Origin: Teredinibacter sp. KSP-S5-2
GTDB lineage: Bacteria; Pseudomonadota; Gammaproteobacteria; Pseudomonadales; Cellvibrionaceae
Assembly: GCF_032773895.1 (NCBI RefSeq)
Contig: NZ_CP120416.1
Span: forward strand, 3,625,001-3,689,000
Direction: 5' to 3'
Length of the DNA: 64,000 nt
The notes under the pieces are model-generated. The model was not told the origin of the DNA. It was given only the letters and a program-made list of their open reading frames with translations, and did no database searches. A program made the position numbers and the translations under genes. Positions 8,878-17,761 of the stretch are shown here, piece by piece; positions within the stretch are counted from its first letter, which is position 1, and each line of letters starts with the position of its first letter.

Positions 8878-10035
8878 ATGAATACCAATACGCCTTCTAA
8901 ATTATCTTTAGATAGCGCTCAGTTTGTTGTTCTTGATTCTCTCAGAGGCATTGCGGCAGTTGCTGTTGCCTACTTTCATTACAACTCCAACTGGGCCGGC
9001 TATCTGGCAGTGGATTTCTTCTTTGTGTTAAGTGGTTTTATCTTAACTCATAGTTATTTACATCAAACTCGTCACGACAATAGTATTTTTGGCTTTATCG
9101 TAAATCGTGTTGCTCGCCTGTATCCATTGCATATTTTCACGACAATAACTTTTGCGTTGGCAATTTATATCACTCAAGATAGCTGGCCATCTTACGGCAA
9201 GGACCATTTATTCACACTATTCCAGCAAGCCACATTAACTCAAAATATTGGTTTCAATCCCAGTGGTTTAACCTGGAATTATCCAAGCTGGTCCATCTCC
9301 GTTGAATTTTGGACAGGAATATTATTTTTTATCCTCGTAAAAAAGAGCACCAAAAGCAGTCATCTCTTTTTTGCCTCTCTATTTTTATTAATTGTTATAT
9401 ATAACCATACCAAGCACCTTGACATACACGCACAGAATTTTTATGCCTTCGTCAATTCTGGAGTTATCCGCTGCCTGGCATCGTTTTTACTTGGGATATT
9501 AATATATCGCGCACATAAAGAAATGGGGTTTCTACAAAGTAAGCTCTGGATAACGCTATTAGAGCTAATCTGTCTGGGGTTAATATTTTTGGTAATTTTT
9601 TATCGTGAAGACAAACTCAACGAGGCGGATTTCTTTTCACCTTATATATTTGCTTTATCTATTCTTATCTTCTCGCTGGAAGGTGGTTTATTTTCCGCCA
9701 TGCTGAAACCATTAAATTTTCTCGGGAAAATATCATATTCTGTATACTTAAATCAGATCACCATTTTAATCATCTGCACATATATCTGTGCAAAATGGCC
9801 AGCATTAAGCAGCTACAGATTAAGCATATATCTCTCATTACTTACCGTTTTTTCGGTCTTAACCTATATCGTTATAGAAAAGCCGCTGAAAAAGCAGATA
9901 AAAAAATTGTACTTACTTTATAAACAAAGAAAGCATGTTCACGACCTACTAATCTATCAGCCTATCGAAAATGGCATACGTTCTACTCTAGATAGAGTTC
10001 CCCTTCGAACCAACAATGACAAACTTGAAACTTAA
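8878..10035 (+). CDS. acyltransferase-3 (OafA/YrhL-like) membrane protein
   Basis: A 385-aa polytopic inner-membrane acyltransferase of the family that adds O-acetyl or other acyl groups to extracytoplasmic polysaccharides, lipids or peptidoglycan. The N-terminal signature is present: LDSLRGIAAVAVAYFH with the conserved His, then VDFFFVLSGF. About ten hydrophobic segments follow, and a basic C-terminal tail. I prefer ATG 8878 over the TTG at 8818 because it places the LRG motif at the usual distance, although no strong ribosome site is seen. No neighbouring polysaccharide genes indicate the substrate. Confidence 0.82.
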   Translation: MNTNTPSKLSLDSAQFVVLDSLRGIAAVAVAYFHYNSNWAGYLAVDFFFVLSGFILTHSYLHQTRHDNSIFGFIVNRVARLYPLHIFTTITFALAIYITQDSWPSYGKDHLFTLFQQATLTQNIGFNPSGLTWNYPSWSISVEFWTGILFFILVKKSTKSSHLFFASLFLLIVIYNHTKHLDIHAQNFYAFVNSGVIRCLASFLLGILIYRAHKEMGFLQSKLWITLLELICLGLIFLVIFYREDKLNEADFFSPYIFALSILIFSLEGGLFSAMLKPLNFLGKISYSVYLNQITILIICTYICAKWPALSSYRLSIYLSLLTVFSVLTYIVIEKPLKKQIKKLYLLYKQRKHVHDLLIYQPIENGIRSTLDRVPLRTNNDKLET

Positions 10036-10054
10036 AAATCAGATATAGATAAGA

Positions 10055-10085
10055 AAAAAGCCACCTGTTATTCAGGTGGCTTTTT
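10055..10085. terminator. bidirectional intrinsic terminator
   Basis: AAAAAGCCACCTG (10055-10067), loop TTATT, CAGGTGGCTTTTT (10073-10085). A 13-bp perfect stem carries a U-tract in either direction. It lies between the convergent acyltransferase and NapC/NrfH-type genes and should stop transcription from both. Confidence 0.9.
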
Positions 10086-10113
10086 GGTGTATAAAAATAG
10101 AAGAGAGTAACCG

Positions 10114-10692
10114 CTAGCGAATAGCTGGTTTTTTGTGTGCGACCCCCATATGGCAATCGACACAGGTTTCATCGTCTTTTTTCCATTGTTCAGGGTCATG
10201 ATGATTTCGCGCTCTGGCGCTTTGACGCTCGGTATCCCACCCCTCTGGGTTATGGCAATTCTTACACTCCTGCGAATCGCGCGCTTTCATGATTTCGTGC
10301 GTTACCTCAGCCTGATGTACTCGTAACTCCTCAAAGTTTTCCAGATTCACTTTACCCATAAGCATGTGATAAACATCTTTTGTAGCGCGAATTTTGGTCC
10401 ACATTTTTGGCAAAAATTCTTTTGGCACATGGCAGTCTGCACAATCGGCCTGAACACCCGTTGCATTACTGAAGTGAATTGACTGCTGATACTCTTCGAC
10501 AATAGTGTCCATACCAACATGACAGCTGTAACAAAACTCGTTGGCATTCGTCGCATGCATGCTGACTTGAAAACCGCCTAACGCCAAAACACCGACACCA
10601 ACAGCCAAAAAGCCACCTAAAGGAATACCAAACAACCATTTCTTTTTGCTTGGAAGCCACAGCTTTCGCCAGAACGTTTTTTCTTTTTCCAT
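10114..10692 (-). CDS. NapC/NrfH/NirT-family tetrahaem cytochrome c
   Basis: A 192-aa membrane-anchored quinol dehydrogenase. One uncleaved N-terminal membrane helix (about 20-43) follows a basic cytoplasmic leader. Four CxxCH haem sites follow in the periplasmic part: CYSCH, CADCH, CKNCH and CVDCH. The family passes electrons from the quinol pool to periplasmic reductases. It is the second gene after the octahaem HAO-like gene, separated by 63 bases that hold a stem-loop, and it is therefore the probable electron donor or acceptor for that enzyme. ATG 10692 has GAGG upstream. Confidence 0.9.
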   Translation of the reverse strand: MEKEKTFWRKLWLPSKKKWLFGIPLGGFLAVGVGVLALGGFQVSMHATNANEFCYSCHVGMDTIVEEYQQSIHFSNATGVQADCADCHVPKEFLPKMWTKIRATKDVYHMLMGKVNLENFEELRVHQAEVTHEIMKARDSQECKNCHNPEGWDTERQSARARNHHDPEQWKKDDETCVDCHMGVAHKKPAIR

Positions 10693-10716
10693 ATGAAGCC
10701 TCTTTGTCAGGGGCTT

Positions 10717-10738
10717 AGAGGCTGGATAAACAGCCTCT
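10717..10738 (-). other. intercistronic stem-loop between the two cytochrome genes
   Basis: AGAGGCTG (10717-10724) pairs perfectly with CAGCCTCT (10731-10738) around a 6-base loop. A further AGCCTCTTT copy lies at about 10698. It is not followed by a U-tract on the minus strand. It could set the relative level of the two cytochromes by RNA processing or stabilisation of the upstream message. Confidence 0.5.
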
Positions 10739-10755
10739 TTAGCCTAATGGCAGGT

Positions 10756-12207
10756 TTACTTAGATTCATTGGCATAACGTTTTTGGAACTCAGCTTGCGC
10801 TTTTTTCCGCGCGGCTTTTACTTCTGCCGGCTCCTTCCCGCTAAACCACTGATGCTCTGGGCTTTCCAATATTCCCGCAAGTACTTTCTTCAAGGTTTCG
10901 GCTTCTTTGGTTTTACCATTGTGCTCAGCTTTCTCGATGTACTCGTTATATTCAGGAATGAGTTCCATGTAGAAGCGTTCAGCCACTTCATACAAACCAT
11001 GCCACTGAACATAATCCGGAGCCATCATCGCCGCACCATGACGCGCACGACGACCTTCGTGATGCCACAAGTAGAACCAGGTCCATTCAATTTTTTCATC
11101 AAAGGCGATATCCGTCATCAAGCCCTGCGCTTTCAACGTATCCATCATCAGTTTGCCAGGTTTGGCAAACTTATTGTTGTAAAGCTCAACCAAGCTATCG
11201 AACTGCATGTAAAAGCTTTCAACCATAGAGCTGCTATGGCACGCCTGACATACCGCTTCCATATCCTTACGACGATCTTCCCAGCTTTTCACTTTCTTGC
11301 CCTGTTTCAACGCTTTCGCATCGATTTTTTCAGAAATAGCCGGACGCAAAGTCCAGGAAATACGGTCGCCCACATCATGAGTAATCGGTAAGGTATCTGT
11401 GGCAGACATATGACATGTCGCGCAGGTAGGCGCTTCGTCATAATCCTCGCCTACAACCCATTTAGATGAATCCAGATTCATACGATCTACATTGGCGTAG
11501 AAGTTAATGCCGTGTTTGGATTCTTCATAAATTTCTTTTTGCGGATGGTCAGGGCCAAGGTGACATTTACCACAAGCTTCAGGACGACGCGCCTGAACCA
11601 TAGAAAACTCATGACGTTGGTGACACGCAGTACACGCACCACGAGAACCATCCGGGTTAATACGCCCAATACCGGTGTTCGGCCAGGTAGTTGGGTCGAG
11701 GTCACCATTCTCAAGTACTTTGACTTCAGAGCCGTGGCACTGCCAACAACCATTAACCGCAGCAGGTGATTCACCATTCAATGTAAGTGCTCCCTGCACA
11801 ACCTCAGCTAACATATTGTCCAGTGAACCGATAATCTCGCCACCTTTTGCATGGTGGGATTTGGTAAATTCGTCTACCTCTGCCTTATGGCAGTTCGCAC
11901 AATCTTTTGGCGAGACGATCACGGCAATAGTATGCCCTTCATGCTGAATCGCGTCAGGATCCGTTTTTTCCGCAGCGTGACACTCGTAACAACCGACATT
12001 AGCCCCAAAGTGTTTGGAGCGCCCCCATTGGTTATACAAGCTCGGGTGCTCTTTCTTATGACAAGCCGCACACTCCTGACTTTGCTCACTCAAGTTTTTG
12101 AACGGTTTTAACATCAACGCTTTGGATTCACTATATCCAACGTTCGAAATGAGTAGCAGCGCGAGAGCAGGCAGAAACAACTTGACGAAAATTTTTATTG
12201 TTTTCAT
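10756..12207 (-). CDS. octahaem hydroxylamine oxidoreductase-like cytochrome c
   Basis: A 483-aa exported cytochrome with a cleavable signal peptide (SNVGYSES site) and exactly eight CxxCH sites in order: CAACH, CYECH, CANCH, CWQCH, CTACH, CGKCH, CATCH and CQACH. The CWQCHG site would be the P460-type catalytic haem in the HAO family. The C-terminal helical part has the WHHEGRRARHGAAMM and YVQWHG segments. Pairing with a NapC/NrfH-type cytochrome, rather than c554/cM552 genes, is the arrangement of the reductive or epsilon-HAO group. That group is proposed to convert nitrite to hydroxylamine or otherwise reduce N-oxides. I use ATG 12207, with AGGA 8 bases upstream; ATG 12216 is an alternative. 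The physiological direction is not decided by the sequence. Confidence 0.85.
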   Translation of the reverse strand: MKTIKIFVKLFLPALALLLISNVGYSESKALMLKPFKNLSEQSQECAACHKKEHPSLYNQWGRSKHFGANVGCYECHAAEKTDPDAIQHEGHTIAVIVSPKDCANCHKAEVDEFTKSHHAKGGEIIGSLDNMLAEVVQGALTLNGESPAAVNGCWQCHGSEVKVLENGDLDPTTWPNTGIGRINPDGSRGACTACHQRHEFSMVQARRPEACGKCHLGPDHPQKEIYEESKHGINFYANVDRMNLDSSKWVVGEDYDEAPTCATCHMSATDTLPITHDVGDRISWTLRPAISEKIDAKALKQGKKVKSWEDRRKDMEAVCQACHSSSMVESFYMQFDSLVELYNNKFAKPGKLMMDTLKAQGLMTDIAFDEKIEWTWFYLWHHEGRRARHGAAMMAPDYVQWHGLYEVAERFYMELIPEYNEYIEKAEHNGKTKEAETLKKVLAGILESPEHQWFSGKEPAEVKAARKKAQAEFQKRYANESK

Positions 12208-12714
12208 ATGCAACATCCTATCCCAAGGAAAGAAGAACGAGAGAAATGCTTCTTCGACATCTGGAGAATTAAAGCAGAACCAATTTTAATTTCTAGTTCA
12301 ATTCCCGACCTGGATCAAAAAAATATCCCTTAAAAATCAGTGTTTTTTTTAAAAATACAGCCTATTTTTTTGCAATACCCATTTGGTGGTATTCGCTTGA
12401 CTACTAGTAAGTAAAAAAAGAATTCAAAAAAAACCGGCGCAAAAGAGAGCTAAAATCACAAACAAAGAACTGTGCGCCAAAATAATTACAATTGAGCCAC
12501 AATATTCAAACAATTCAAAAATAACTAAAACTTCTGTGGCACGACATTTCAAACATACTCTCACCTAGCGTTAGCCCGAAATTGGGTAAACTTGGACAGG
12601 AAAACTCATTAAACAATAAGAACAAATGCCATTTAGTAATAATTCTCACATGAAGACTTATTGTTTTCTTACATTCTGAACTAAGACTCAAAACAACAAT
12701 AAAGAGATACAACT
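12208..12714. other. divergent intergenic region, cytochrome operon / aldo-keto reductase
   Basis: About 500 AT-rich bases with no convincing gene; a minus-strand frame at 12515-12712 has no family features. It contains a candidate NarL/NarP-type site, listed separately. Runs of T and A around 12318-12370 may be promoter-associated. Confidence 0.5.
12376..12391. promoter_or_regulatory. candidate NarL/NarP-type 7-2-7 site
   Basis: TACCCAT (12376-12382), two bases, then GGTGGTA (12385-12391). The first heptamer fits the TACYYMT consensus completely. The second matches the inverse heptamer at five of seven positions. It lies about 170 bases upstream of the HAO-like/NapC operon, where nitrate/nitrite control would make sense. 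This is a consensus match only. Confidence 0.35.
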
Positions 12715-13692
12715 ATGCGTTATCGAACTCTTGGGAAAACCAACCTAAAGGTCAGCGAAATAGGATTTGGCGGTTGGCAAATTTCCGGCGACTGGGGAAA
12801 TATTCACGACGACAGCACTCAAGTCGTCGAAGCCGCAATTGATGCGGGCATCAACCTTTTTGATTCCGCTTATGTATACGGGGACGGCGAGAGCGAACGC
12901 GCCCTAGGCAAAGCCTTAAAACCGCACCGAGATAACGTAATCATCACCAGTAAAATCCCGCCAAAAAACTTCAGGTGGGATGTCAAAGCTCATCACAAGG
13001 TCAGCGACTTCTACGACAAAAAATGGATTATTGAAGCCACTGAACGCAGTTTAAAAAACTTTGGAGTGGAATATATTGATGTGCAAATGCTCCATACCTG
13101 GAACGATATTTTTGTCGAGCAAGATGAATGGTATACGGCGGTTGAGCAACTCAAGCAAGATGGCAAAATTCGCCACTTAGGCGTTTCGATTAAAAGCTGG
13201 GAGTTTGACCAGGGCATTGCTGGTATGGCAAACGGTATGCTTGAGGTCATTCAAGTGCTGTACAACATCTTCGAACAACGGCCAGCGGAAAAACTATTTC
13301 CTGCAGCACTAGAACATAATGTTGGACTGATAACCCGGGTTCCTTTCGACGAAGGTCTGCTGACGGGAAATTACTTACCCGGCCACATATTTGCCGATAA
13401 CGACTGGCGCAAAAACTGGTTAACGGAAGAGAGGCTACAAGAGGCCGCACCGAGAATAGAGGAGCTGAAAAAACTGCTCGATCAGGATACGCCCAACCTC
13501 TCGGATCTGGCCATCAAGTTCTGCCTTGCAGATCCAGCAGTTTCTTGCACCATCGCTGGCGCGAGAAGAATTGAGCATGTTCAACGTAATGCCGCCGTCG
13601 CGGCACAACCAGCATTAAGCCAATCAACCATAGATGCGCTGGCAAACCAGGCGTGGCCGCATAATTGGCACTATGACGGTGATAACGACTAG
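12715..13692 (+). CDS. aldo/keto reductase
   Basis: A 325-aa NADPH-dependent aldo/keto reductase with a TIM-barrel fold. The catalytic tetrad can be read: Asp and Tyr in FDSAYVYG, Lys in TSKIPP, His in MLHTW. The N-terminal RTLGKTNLKVSEIGFGGW motif and the C-terminal TIAGARRIEHVQ nucleotide-binding motif are typical of the YajO/Tas-like branch. The substrate is not predictable. It stands alone, divergent from the cytochrome operon and convergent with the DUF4405 gene. Confidence 0.85.
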   Translation: MRYRTLGKTNLKVSEIGFGGWQISGDWGNIHDDSTQVVEAAIDAGINLFDSAYVYGDGESERALGKALKPHRDNVIITSKIPPKNFRWDVKAHHKVSDFYDKKWIIEATERSLKNFGVEYIDVQMLHTWNDIFVEQDEWYTAVEQLKQDGKIRHLGVSIKSWEFDQGIAGMANGMLEVIQVLYNIFEQRPAEKLFPAALEHNVGLITRVPFDEGLLTGNYLPGHIFADNDWRKNWLTEERLQEAAPRIEELKKLLDQDTPNLSDLAIKFCLADPAVSCTIAGARRIEHVQRNAAVAAQPALSQSTIDALANQAWPHNWHYDGDND

Positions 13693-13709
13693 TCACTAAT
13701 CATAGCGAG

Positions 13710-13736
13710 CAACGCCATTTAACGATGATGGCGTTG
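13710..13736 (+). terminator. hairpin between convergent genes
   Basis: CAACGCCAT (13710-13718) pairs with ATGGCGTTG (13728-13736) across a 9-base loop, just after the aldo/keto reductase stop. It overlaps the last codons of the convergent DUF4405 gene. There is little U-tract, so termination strength is uncertain. Confidence 0.45.
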
Positions 13737-14135
13737 TTCCCAATGCGTTCCTCCCCCGCCTCCACGCCCACCGCCTTGGCCACCACCTACACCATATTCA
13801 ACAACCGAAAACAGCGGCGCAAATACCAGCAATAGAATAATAATCGCGACGATAGCCAACAACCATGTTCTACGTGCAGTACCGCCATTTTTACCAACCA
13901 GGGCGGAGCGAATAAATTTAGTGTGTAAAAACAAATGGAGACACAAGACCGCAAGAAAGATCGCGGCAATGTAAAAGTGCACATCACCCCAACCGTGACG
14001 ACTTAGACTCCATATCATGTCTTGACCACTGCCGGGCGGCAAGACGTATTTCATTAACAGACCAGTGGAAATAAGCAGCAAAAAGCCTAGGAATAAAATG
14101 AGATCGGTAAATTTGATTAACTGCGATTTGTTCAT
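13719..14135 (-). CDS. DUF4405-like cytochrome-b-type membrane protein
   Basis: A 138-aa protein with three membrane helices. Features are KYVLPPGSG, SRHGWGDVHFYIA and LHLFLHTKF, typical of DUF4405 proteins. The histidines in helices 2 and 3 may bind haem b. The start ATG 14135 sits behind a strong GGGGAGG site, which excludes the slightly longer frame. The C-terminus is odd: a glycine/arginine-rich tail ending in HWEQRHHR, beyond the usual family end. Its function is not established; a role in membrane electron transfer is an inference. Confidence 0.65.
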   Translation of the reverse strand: MNKSQLIKFTDLILFLGFLLLISTGLLMKYVLPPGSGQDMIWSLSRHGWGDVHFYIAAIFLAVLCLHLFLHTKFIRSALVGKNGGTARRTWLLAIVAIIILLLVFAPLFSVVEYGVGGGQGGGRGGGGGTHWEQRHHR

Positions 14136-14259
14136 AGCCCCCTCCCCGTGCATCGAACCGCTTAGGGTGTCTTTTAATCTTATAAAACAAAGGGGCTTTT
14201 CGCGAGCGACTTTACATTTCTATACAAACAGCCAGGAAGACTAAGTGCAAGTAACTGTA

Positions 14260-14496
14260 CTACGGTTGTTTTGAGGCCCAAATTGCCAACTTATGCCGCA
14301 TTGACTGCTGAGAGACCTGCTCTTCTGGCAAAGGTTGAATAAGCTTATCGTGCACCAGAAGTCGATAGATATACTCAATTTTTTCGCTCGCAGAATCCGT
14401 TGCCTCGAACTGTACAGCACCTCTTACTTCACCATATTTTGTGCCTAGCGTGATTGCCTTTTTGATCAACTCTTTTTCGTTTTTTATTTTTTTCAT
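14260..14496 (-). CDS. small DUF5062-like protein
   Basis: A 78-aa basic, soluble, probably helical protein starting MKKIKNEKELIKKA. It contains the segment YRLLVHDKLIQPLP and ends HKLAIWASKQP. From memory this pattern fits the small DUF5062 family of gammaproteobacteria, whose role is unknown. I chose ATG 14496 rather than the longer frame because the extra residues look unrelated and hydrophobic. It is monocistronic. Confidence 0.6.
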   Translation of the reverse strand: MKKIKNEKELIKKAITLGTKYGEVRGAVQFEATDSASEKIEYIYRLLVHDKLIQPLPEEQVSQQSMRHKLAIWASKQP

Positions 14497-14817
14497 GCAC
14501 GTGCCTGTAATAATGAAAAAGTTGATATCCAGTGTAAAGTGTAGACCAGTGTCCAAGTATTGATTCTACACAAAGGTCTACCGGTAAAACGCAGGATAGC
14601 ATTTACAAAACACATTTATCGGGCTTACTGTCGCCTCGGCGCAGCGCAGACACACGAGGGAGAACCACATCTTTAATTTTTTTACTGAGAAATACTTTCC
14701 ATACATAAAAACAACAAACGGGACACAATATGTCTGCCCTACTGAAAACATCGAGCCTCATCGCTTCCGAATAACGTCTCGTATTGACTTATCATTAGGG
14801 CATACTCGCAACGTGCA

Positions 14818-16227
14818 TTAGTTTTGTAAATTCCGATTCAAATCAGACAAGGCTGTACGCACGCCTTCTTCAACAACCGGATGGTAAAAAGGCATTGCCA
14901 GCATATCTTTAACAGTGAGCCCGGATTGCACCGACCAAGCCAGGAGGTGAGCGATATGTTCAGCCGACGGACCGAACATTTCGGCTCCCAAAAACTTTCC
15001 GGACTGACGCTCAGCATAAACCTTCAATATACCCTTGTTTTTTAGCATTACCCGGCTTCTTCCCTGGCCTTCAAAACTCACCGTACCGACAGCATACCCA
15101 TTACCATATTGCTTCTCGATATCAGGCAGGCTCAAACCAATGTTAGCGATCTGAGGATCAGTAAAAACCACCGCCAGCGGAGCCCGGCGCATACCCGCAA
15201 CAACAGCCGAAGGGTCGGATAACGAAGCTGCAGCATTTTGACCGGCAATTCGGCCATCATCGGCCGCCTCATGTAACAACGTCATATCACTATTGGCATC
15301 ACCAGCCAGAAATATGTGGGGAAGGCTGGTTTCCAAAGTCCCTGTGTCATAAACCAAACCACCACGCTCACCCCATTTGAGATCCGTATTTTCCAAGCCA
15401 AGACCATCCACATTCGCCTTTCTTCCTGTGGCGGCCAACAGGTAATCAAATATTTCTGTTTTTTCCTCTCCTTGTTTCCCTCTGTAAGCTATTTCAACTG
15501 CACCCTCTAATTTGCGCACGGCTGATACCTGTGCCTGGGTATCCAGATAGAACTCCTGATTAAAGGTTTTTTCAGCGTAAGCACGAATTTCCGAGTCGTG
15601 TATTGTTGCCAATGAGCCGCTACGGCCAAACACTTTAACCTGTACACCTAAACGACTTAACGCCTGCCCCAACTCCAAACCGATAACACCCGGCCCGAAC
15701 ACCGCGATAGATTTAGGCAAGTCAGGGAGTTCAAAAATAGAATCATTAGTTAGCAATCGTTCACCCGCTTCCGCCAGGATTGCAGGAAAAACAGGGCGGG
15801 AACCAGTAGCGATAATAATACGTTTTGCCTTAACTTCTGTGTGGTCGCCAACCATTAAGGTGTGGTTATCTTTGAATTTTGCCATCCCCCAGATCTTGTG
15901 TGCCTCATCAAACTCTTCAACAGATTGCAAAACGAAGCCGACAAAGCGGTCTCGCTCCCTCTGTACTCGCGCCATGATTTCTGCACCTTTGACCTTAACA
16001 CCGCTGACAGCAATACCAAAGCCATCAGCATGGTTAGCGTTATGTGCCGACTCCGCAGCTGCGATCAACAACTTGCTGGGCATACACCCCACTCTGGCGC
16101 ATGTCGTTCCGTAATTTCCACCTTCAATCAGCGCGATGCGATTGGTGTGCTTTTTCACTTCGCGGTATGCAACCATACCAGCAGTGCCTGTTCCAATAAT
16201 GGCGACATCAACGTCAGCGTATTTCAC
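14818..16227 (-). CDS. dihydrolipoyl dehydrogenase-like flavoprotein disulfide reductase
   Basis: A 469-aa class I pyridine nucleotide-disulfide oxidoreductase. The FAD motif IIGTGTAG is at the N-terminus. The redox disulfide is in [12 protein letters not shown], followed by the NAD-binding [10 protein letters not shown] motif, a second FAD motif ending IFLAGDA, and a C-terminal dimerisation domain with the catalytic HPVVEE histidine. Start GTG 16227 has AAGGAG upstream; the longer frame adds residues unlike the family. It follows the glutaredoxin gene by 20 bases, so it probably works in thiol-redox balance rather than in a 2-oxo-acid dehydrogenase complex, whose genes are absent here. Annotation as lipoamide dehydrogenase is by family resemblance. 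Confidence 0.8.
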   Translation of the reverse strand: MKYADVDVAIIGTGTAGMVAYREVKKHTNRIALIEGGNYGTTCARVGCMPSKLLIAAAESAHNANHADGFGIAVSGVKVKGAEIMARVQRERDRFVGFVLQSVEEFDEAHKIWGMAKFKDNHTLMVGDHTEVKAKRIIIATGSRPVFPAILAEAGERLLTNDSIFELPDLPKSIAVFGPGVIGLELGQALSRLGVQVKVFGRSGSLATIHDSEIRAYAEKTFNQEFYLDTQAQVSAVRKLEGAVEIAYRGKQGEEKTEIFDYLLAATGRKANVDGLGLENTDLKWGERGGLVYDTGTLETSLPHIFLAGDANSDMTLLHEAADDGRIAGQNAAASLSDPSAVVAGMRRAPLAVVFTDPQIANIGLSLPDIEKQYGNGYAVGTVSFEGQGRSRVMLKNKGILKVYAERQSGKFLGAEMFGPSAEHIAHLLAWSVQSGLTVKDMLAMPFYHPVVEEGVRTALSDLNRNLQN

Positions 16228-16247
16228 GGTGTTCTCCTTACTCGACT

Positions 16248-16535
16248 TTAGGCGCTTTGCGCAGGGGTGGATTCCAACTGGCGGATATAGGCAATAATGT
16301 CTGCGGATTCGTACAACCACCGTGCTTGTCCATTTGCACGTTCAATACGCAAACAAGGAACCTGCTGCTTACCACCTTCCTGAATCAGGGTCACTCGGTG
16401 TTCGCTAGTTTGACGGATATCCCGAAGCTCAACGGCAACTCCAGACTCTCGAATCGCCTTGCGAGTGATAGAACAGTAGGGACAAGCTTGGTAGTGGTAT
16501 AGAGACAGTGATGTGATGGGGTTGTGTTTGCTCAT
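16248..16535 (-). CDS. glutaredoxin (CPYC)
   Basis: A 95-aa thioredoxin-fold glutaredoxin with the dithiol active site CPYC, the cis-proline region QQVPCLRI, and a C-terminal ESADIIAYI segment that binds glutathione. ATG 16535 is used. It is the first gene of a two-gene operon with the flavoprotein and is divergent from the AraC-type regulator. Confidence 0.87.
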   Translation of the reverse strand: MSKHNPITSLSLYHYQACPYCSITRKAIRESGVAVELRDIRQTSEHRVTLIQEGGKQQVPCLRIERANGQARWLYESADIIAYIRQLESTPAQSA

Positions 16536-16671
16536 GGATCTAAACCTATTCAAGTAATCGTATAGCGACTATTATCCAGATCATTGGCGAACAAAAAATG
16601 ATATTTCACCCGGTTTTATTGTCATTTTGTTCAAGGAATTAGTTTCCTTCTTCACAACAGCAGGTTTAGTC

Positions 16672-17628
16672 ATGCCCCATTCCGATAACTCATCTATCAC
16701 CCAGGATGCTTTGGCAGATGTTCTGAACACCATCAAACTGAATGCCACGACATATTTCTGTACGGACTTTCACCCCCCCTGGGGAATGGAAATTGCCGGT
16801 AGCCATAACGGGGTTTTCCACATAGTAATAGAAGGCCAGGCCTGGTTGAGACAGAGTCCGTCAGATCCATTTATTCATCTCGATACCGGCGATATTGTCG
16901 CCTTTCCGACCGGCGGCCCCCACTGGATAAGCGACAAGAAAGACAGCCAGCACTTACCGGGCAATGAAGTAGTTGAACAGGTTCTAAAAGGCGAAACGCC
17001 CTTTGATGAAGAATCCGACTTACCGGCAACGCGGCTGCTCTGTGGTTCTTTTAACTACGATACCTCGGTTAAACATCCATTTTTGAAGGATTTACCCTGC
17101 TTTATTCACATCAAAGCGGCAGAAACAGATAAACACCACTGGCTGAAGTGCCTGATAGGGGAGTTAGCATACGAATCACGAACGCCGTCCCCAGGCTCAT
17201 CGGTTATGGTTAGCCGGTTAACCGAAATGCTGTTTATTCAACTGATCCGAGCCTATATTAGCCAGTCTCCAGATAAACTCTGCTACATGATGGCCCTGGC
17301 AGATAAACAAATCGGGGCGGCCCTCAACCTGATTCACGGCGAGGAGCAGGCCTATTTATCAGTCGAAAAACTCAGTGAAGCCGTGGCGATGTCACGCACC
17401 TCTTTCACAGAAAAGTTTACCCGCTTAGTGGGTAACGCCCCCAAAAGCTACCTGATCAATAACCGAATGATGAAAGCCAAGCACCACCTAACATCGACTC
17501 TGCTTACCACTATCGAAATTGCCGAGTTGGCGGGCTACAGCTCGGAGGCCGCTTTCAGCAAAGCCTTCAAACAGTTTTTTGGTTTAACACCAGGGCAGGC
17601 TCGAAAAGGACGTGATGGCGCCAGCTAA
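16672..17628 (+). CDS. AraC-family regulator with cupin sensor domain
   Basis: A 318-aa transcription factor. The N-terminal half is a cupin-type ligand domain (cupin_6-like) with the GDIVAFPTGGPHW motif. The C-terminal 100 residues hold two helix-turn-helix motifs with the AraC signature (IAELAGYSSEAAFSKAFKQ, then GLTPGQARK). The start ATG 16672 is preceded by AGG; an upstream TTG would add an unlikely leader. It is divergent from the glutaredoxin/flavoprotein operon, with 136 bases between, and probably regulates it. The inducer is unknown. Confidence 0.82.
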   Translation: MPHSDNSSITQDALADVLNTIKLNATTYFCTDFHPPWGMEIAGSHNGVFHIVIEGQAWLRQSPSDPFIHLDTGDIVAFPTGGPHWISDKKDSQHLPGNEVVEQVLKGETPFDEESDLPATRLLCGSFNYDTSVKHPFLKDLPCFIHIKAAETDKHHWLKCLIGELAYESRTPSPGSSVMVSRLTEMLFIQLIRAYISQSPDKLCYMMALADKQIGAALNLIHGEEQAYLSVEKLSEAVAMSRTSFTEKFTRLVGNAPKSYLINNRMMKAKHHLTSTLLTTIEIAELAGYSSEAAFSKAFKQFFGLTPGQARKGRDGAS

Positions 17629-17761
17629 AGTGGCACACCATTTCTGTCACCCCTATCCAGTCACCGTTTTTTCGTTATTCCCGGTTACAATGGACGCCAC
17701 ATATCGATGCGCTTGAACAAATCGGTCGTATTTACGGCCGCTCACGGAGGATTTTGATCCC

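Noticed and set aside
12303-12322. Possible FNR box near the HAO-like operon
   Set aside because: Only the ATCAA half is present; the TTGAT half is absent at the correct spacing.
12515-12712. Short minus-strand frame upstream of the aldo/keto reductase
   Set aside because: It occupies the promoter region of that gene and has no family features.
14818-16227. Annotation as mercuric reductase or glutathione reductase
   Set aside because: No N-terminal metal-binding domain or vicinal C-terminal cysteines, and the active-site context [10 protein letters not shown] fits the lipoamide-dehydrogenase-like group better.
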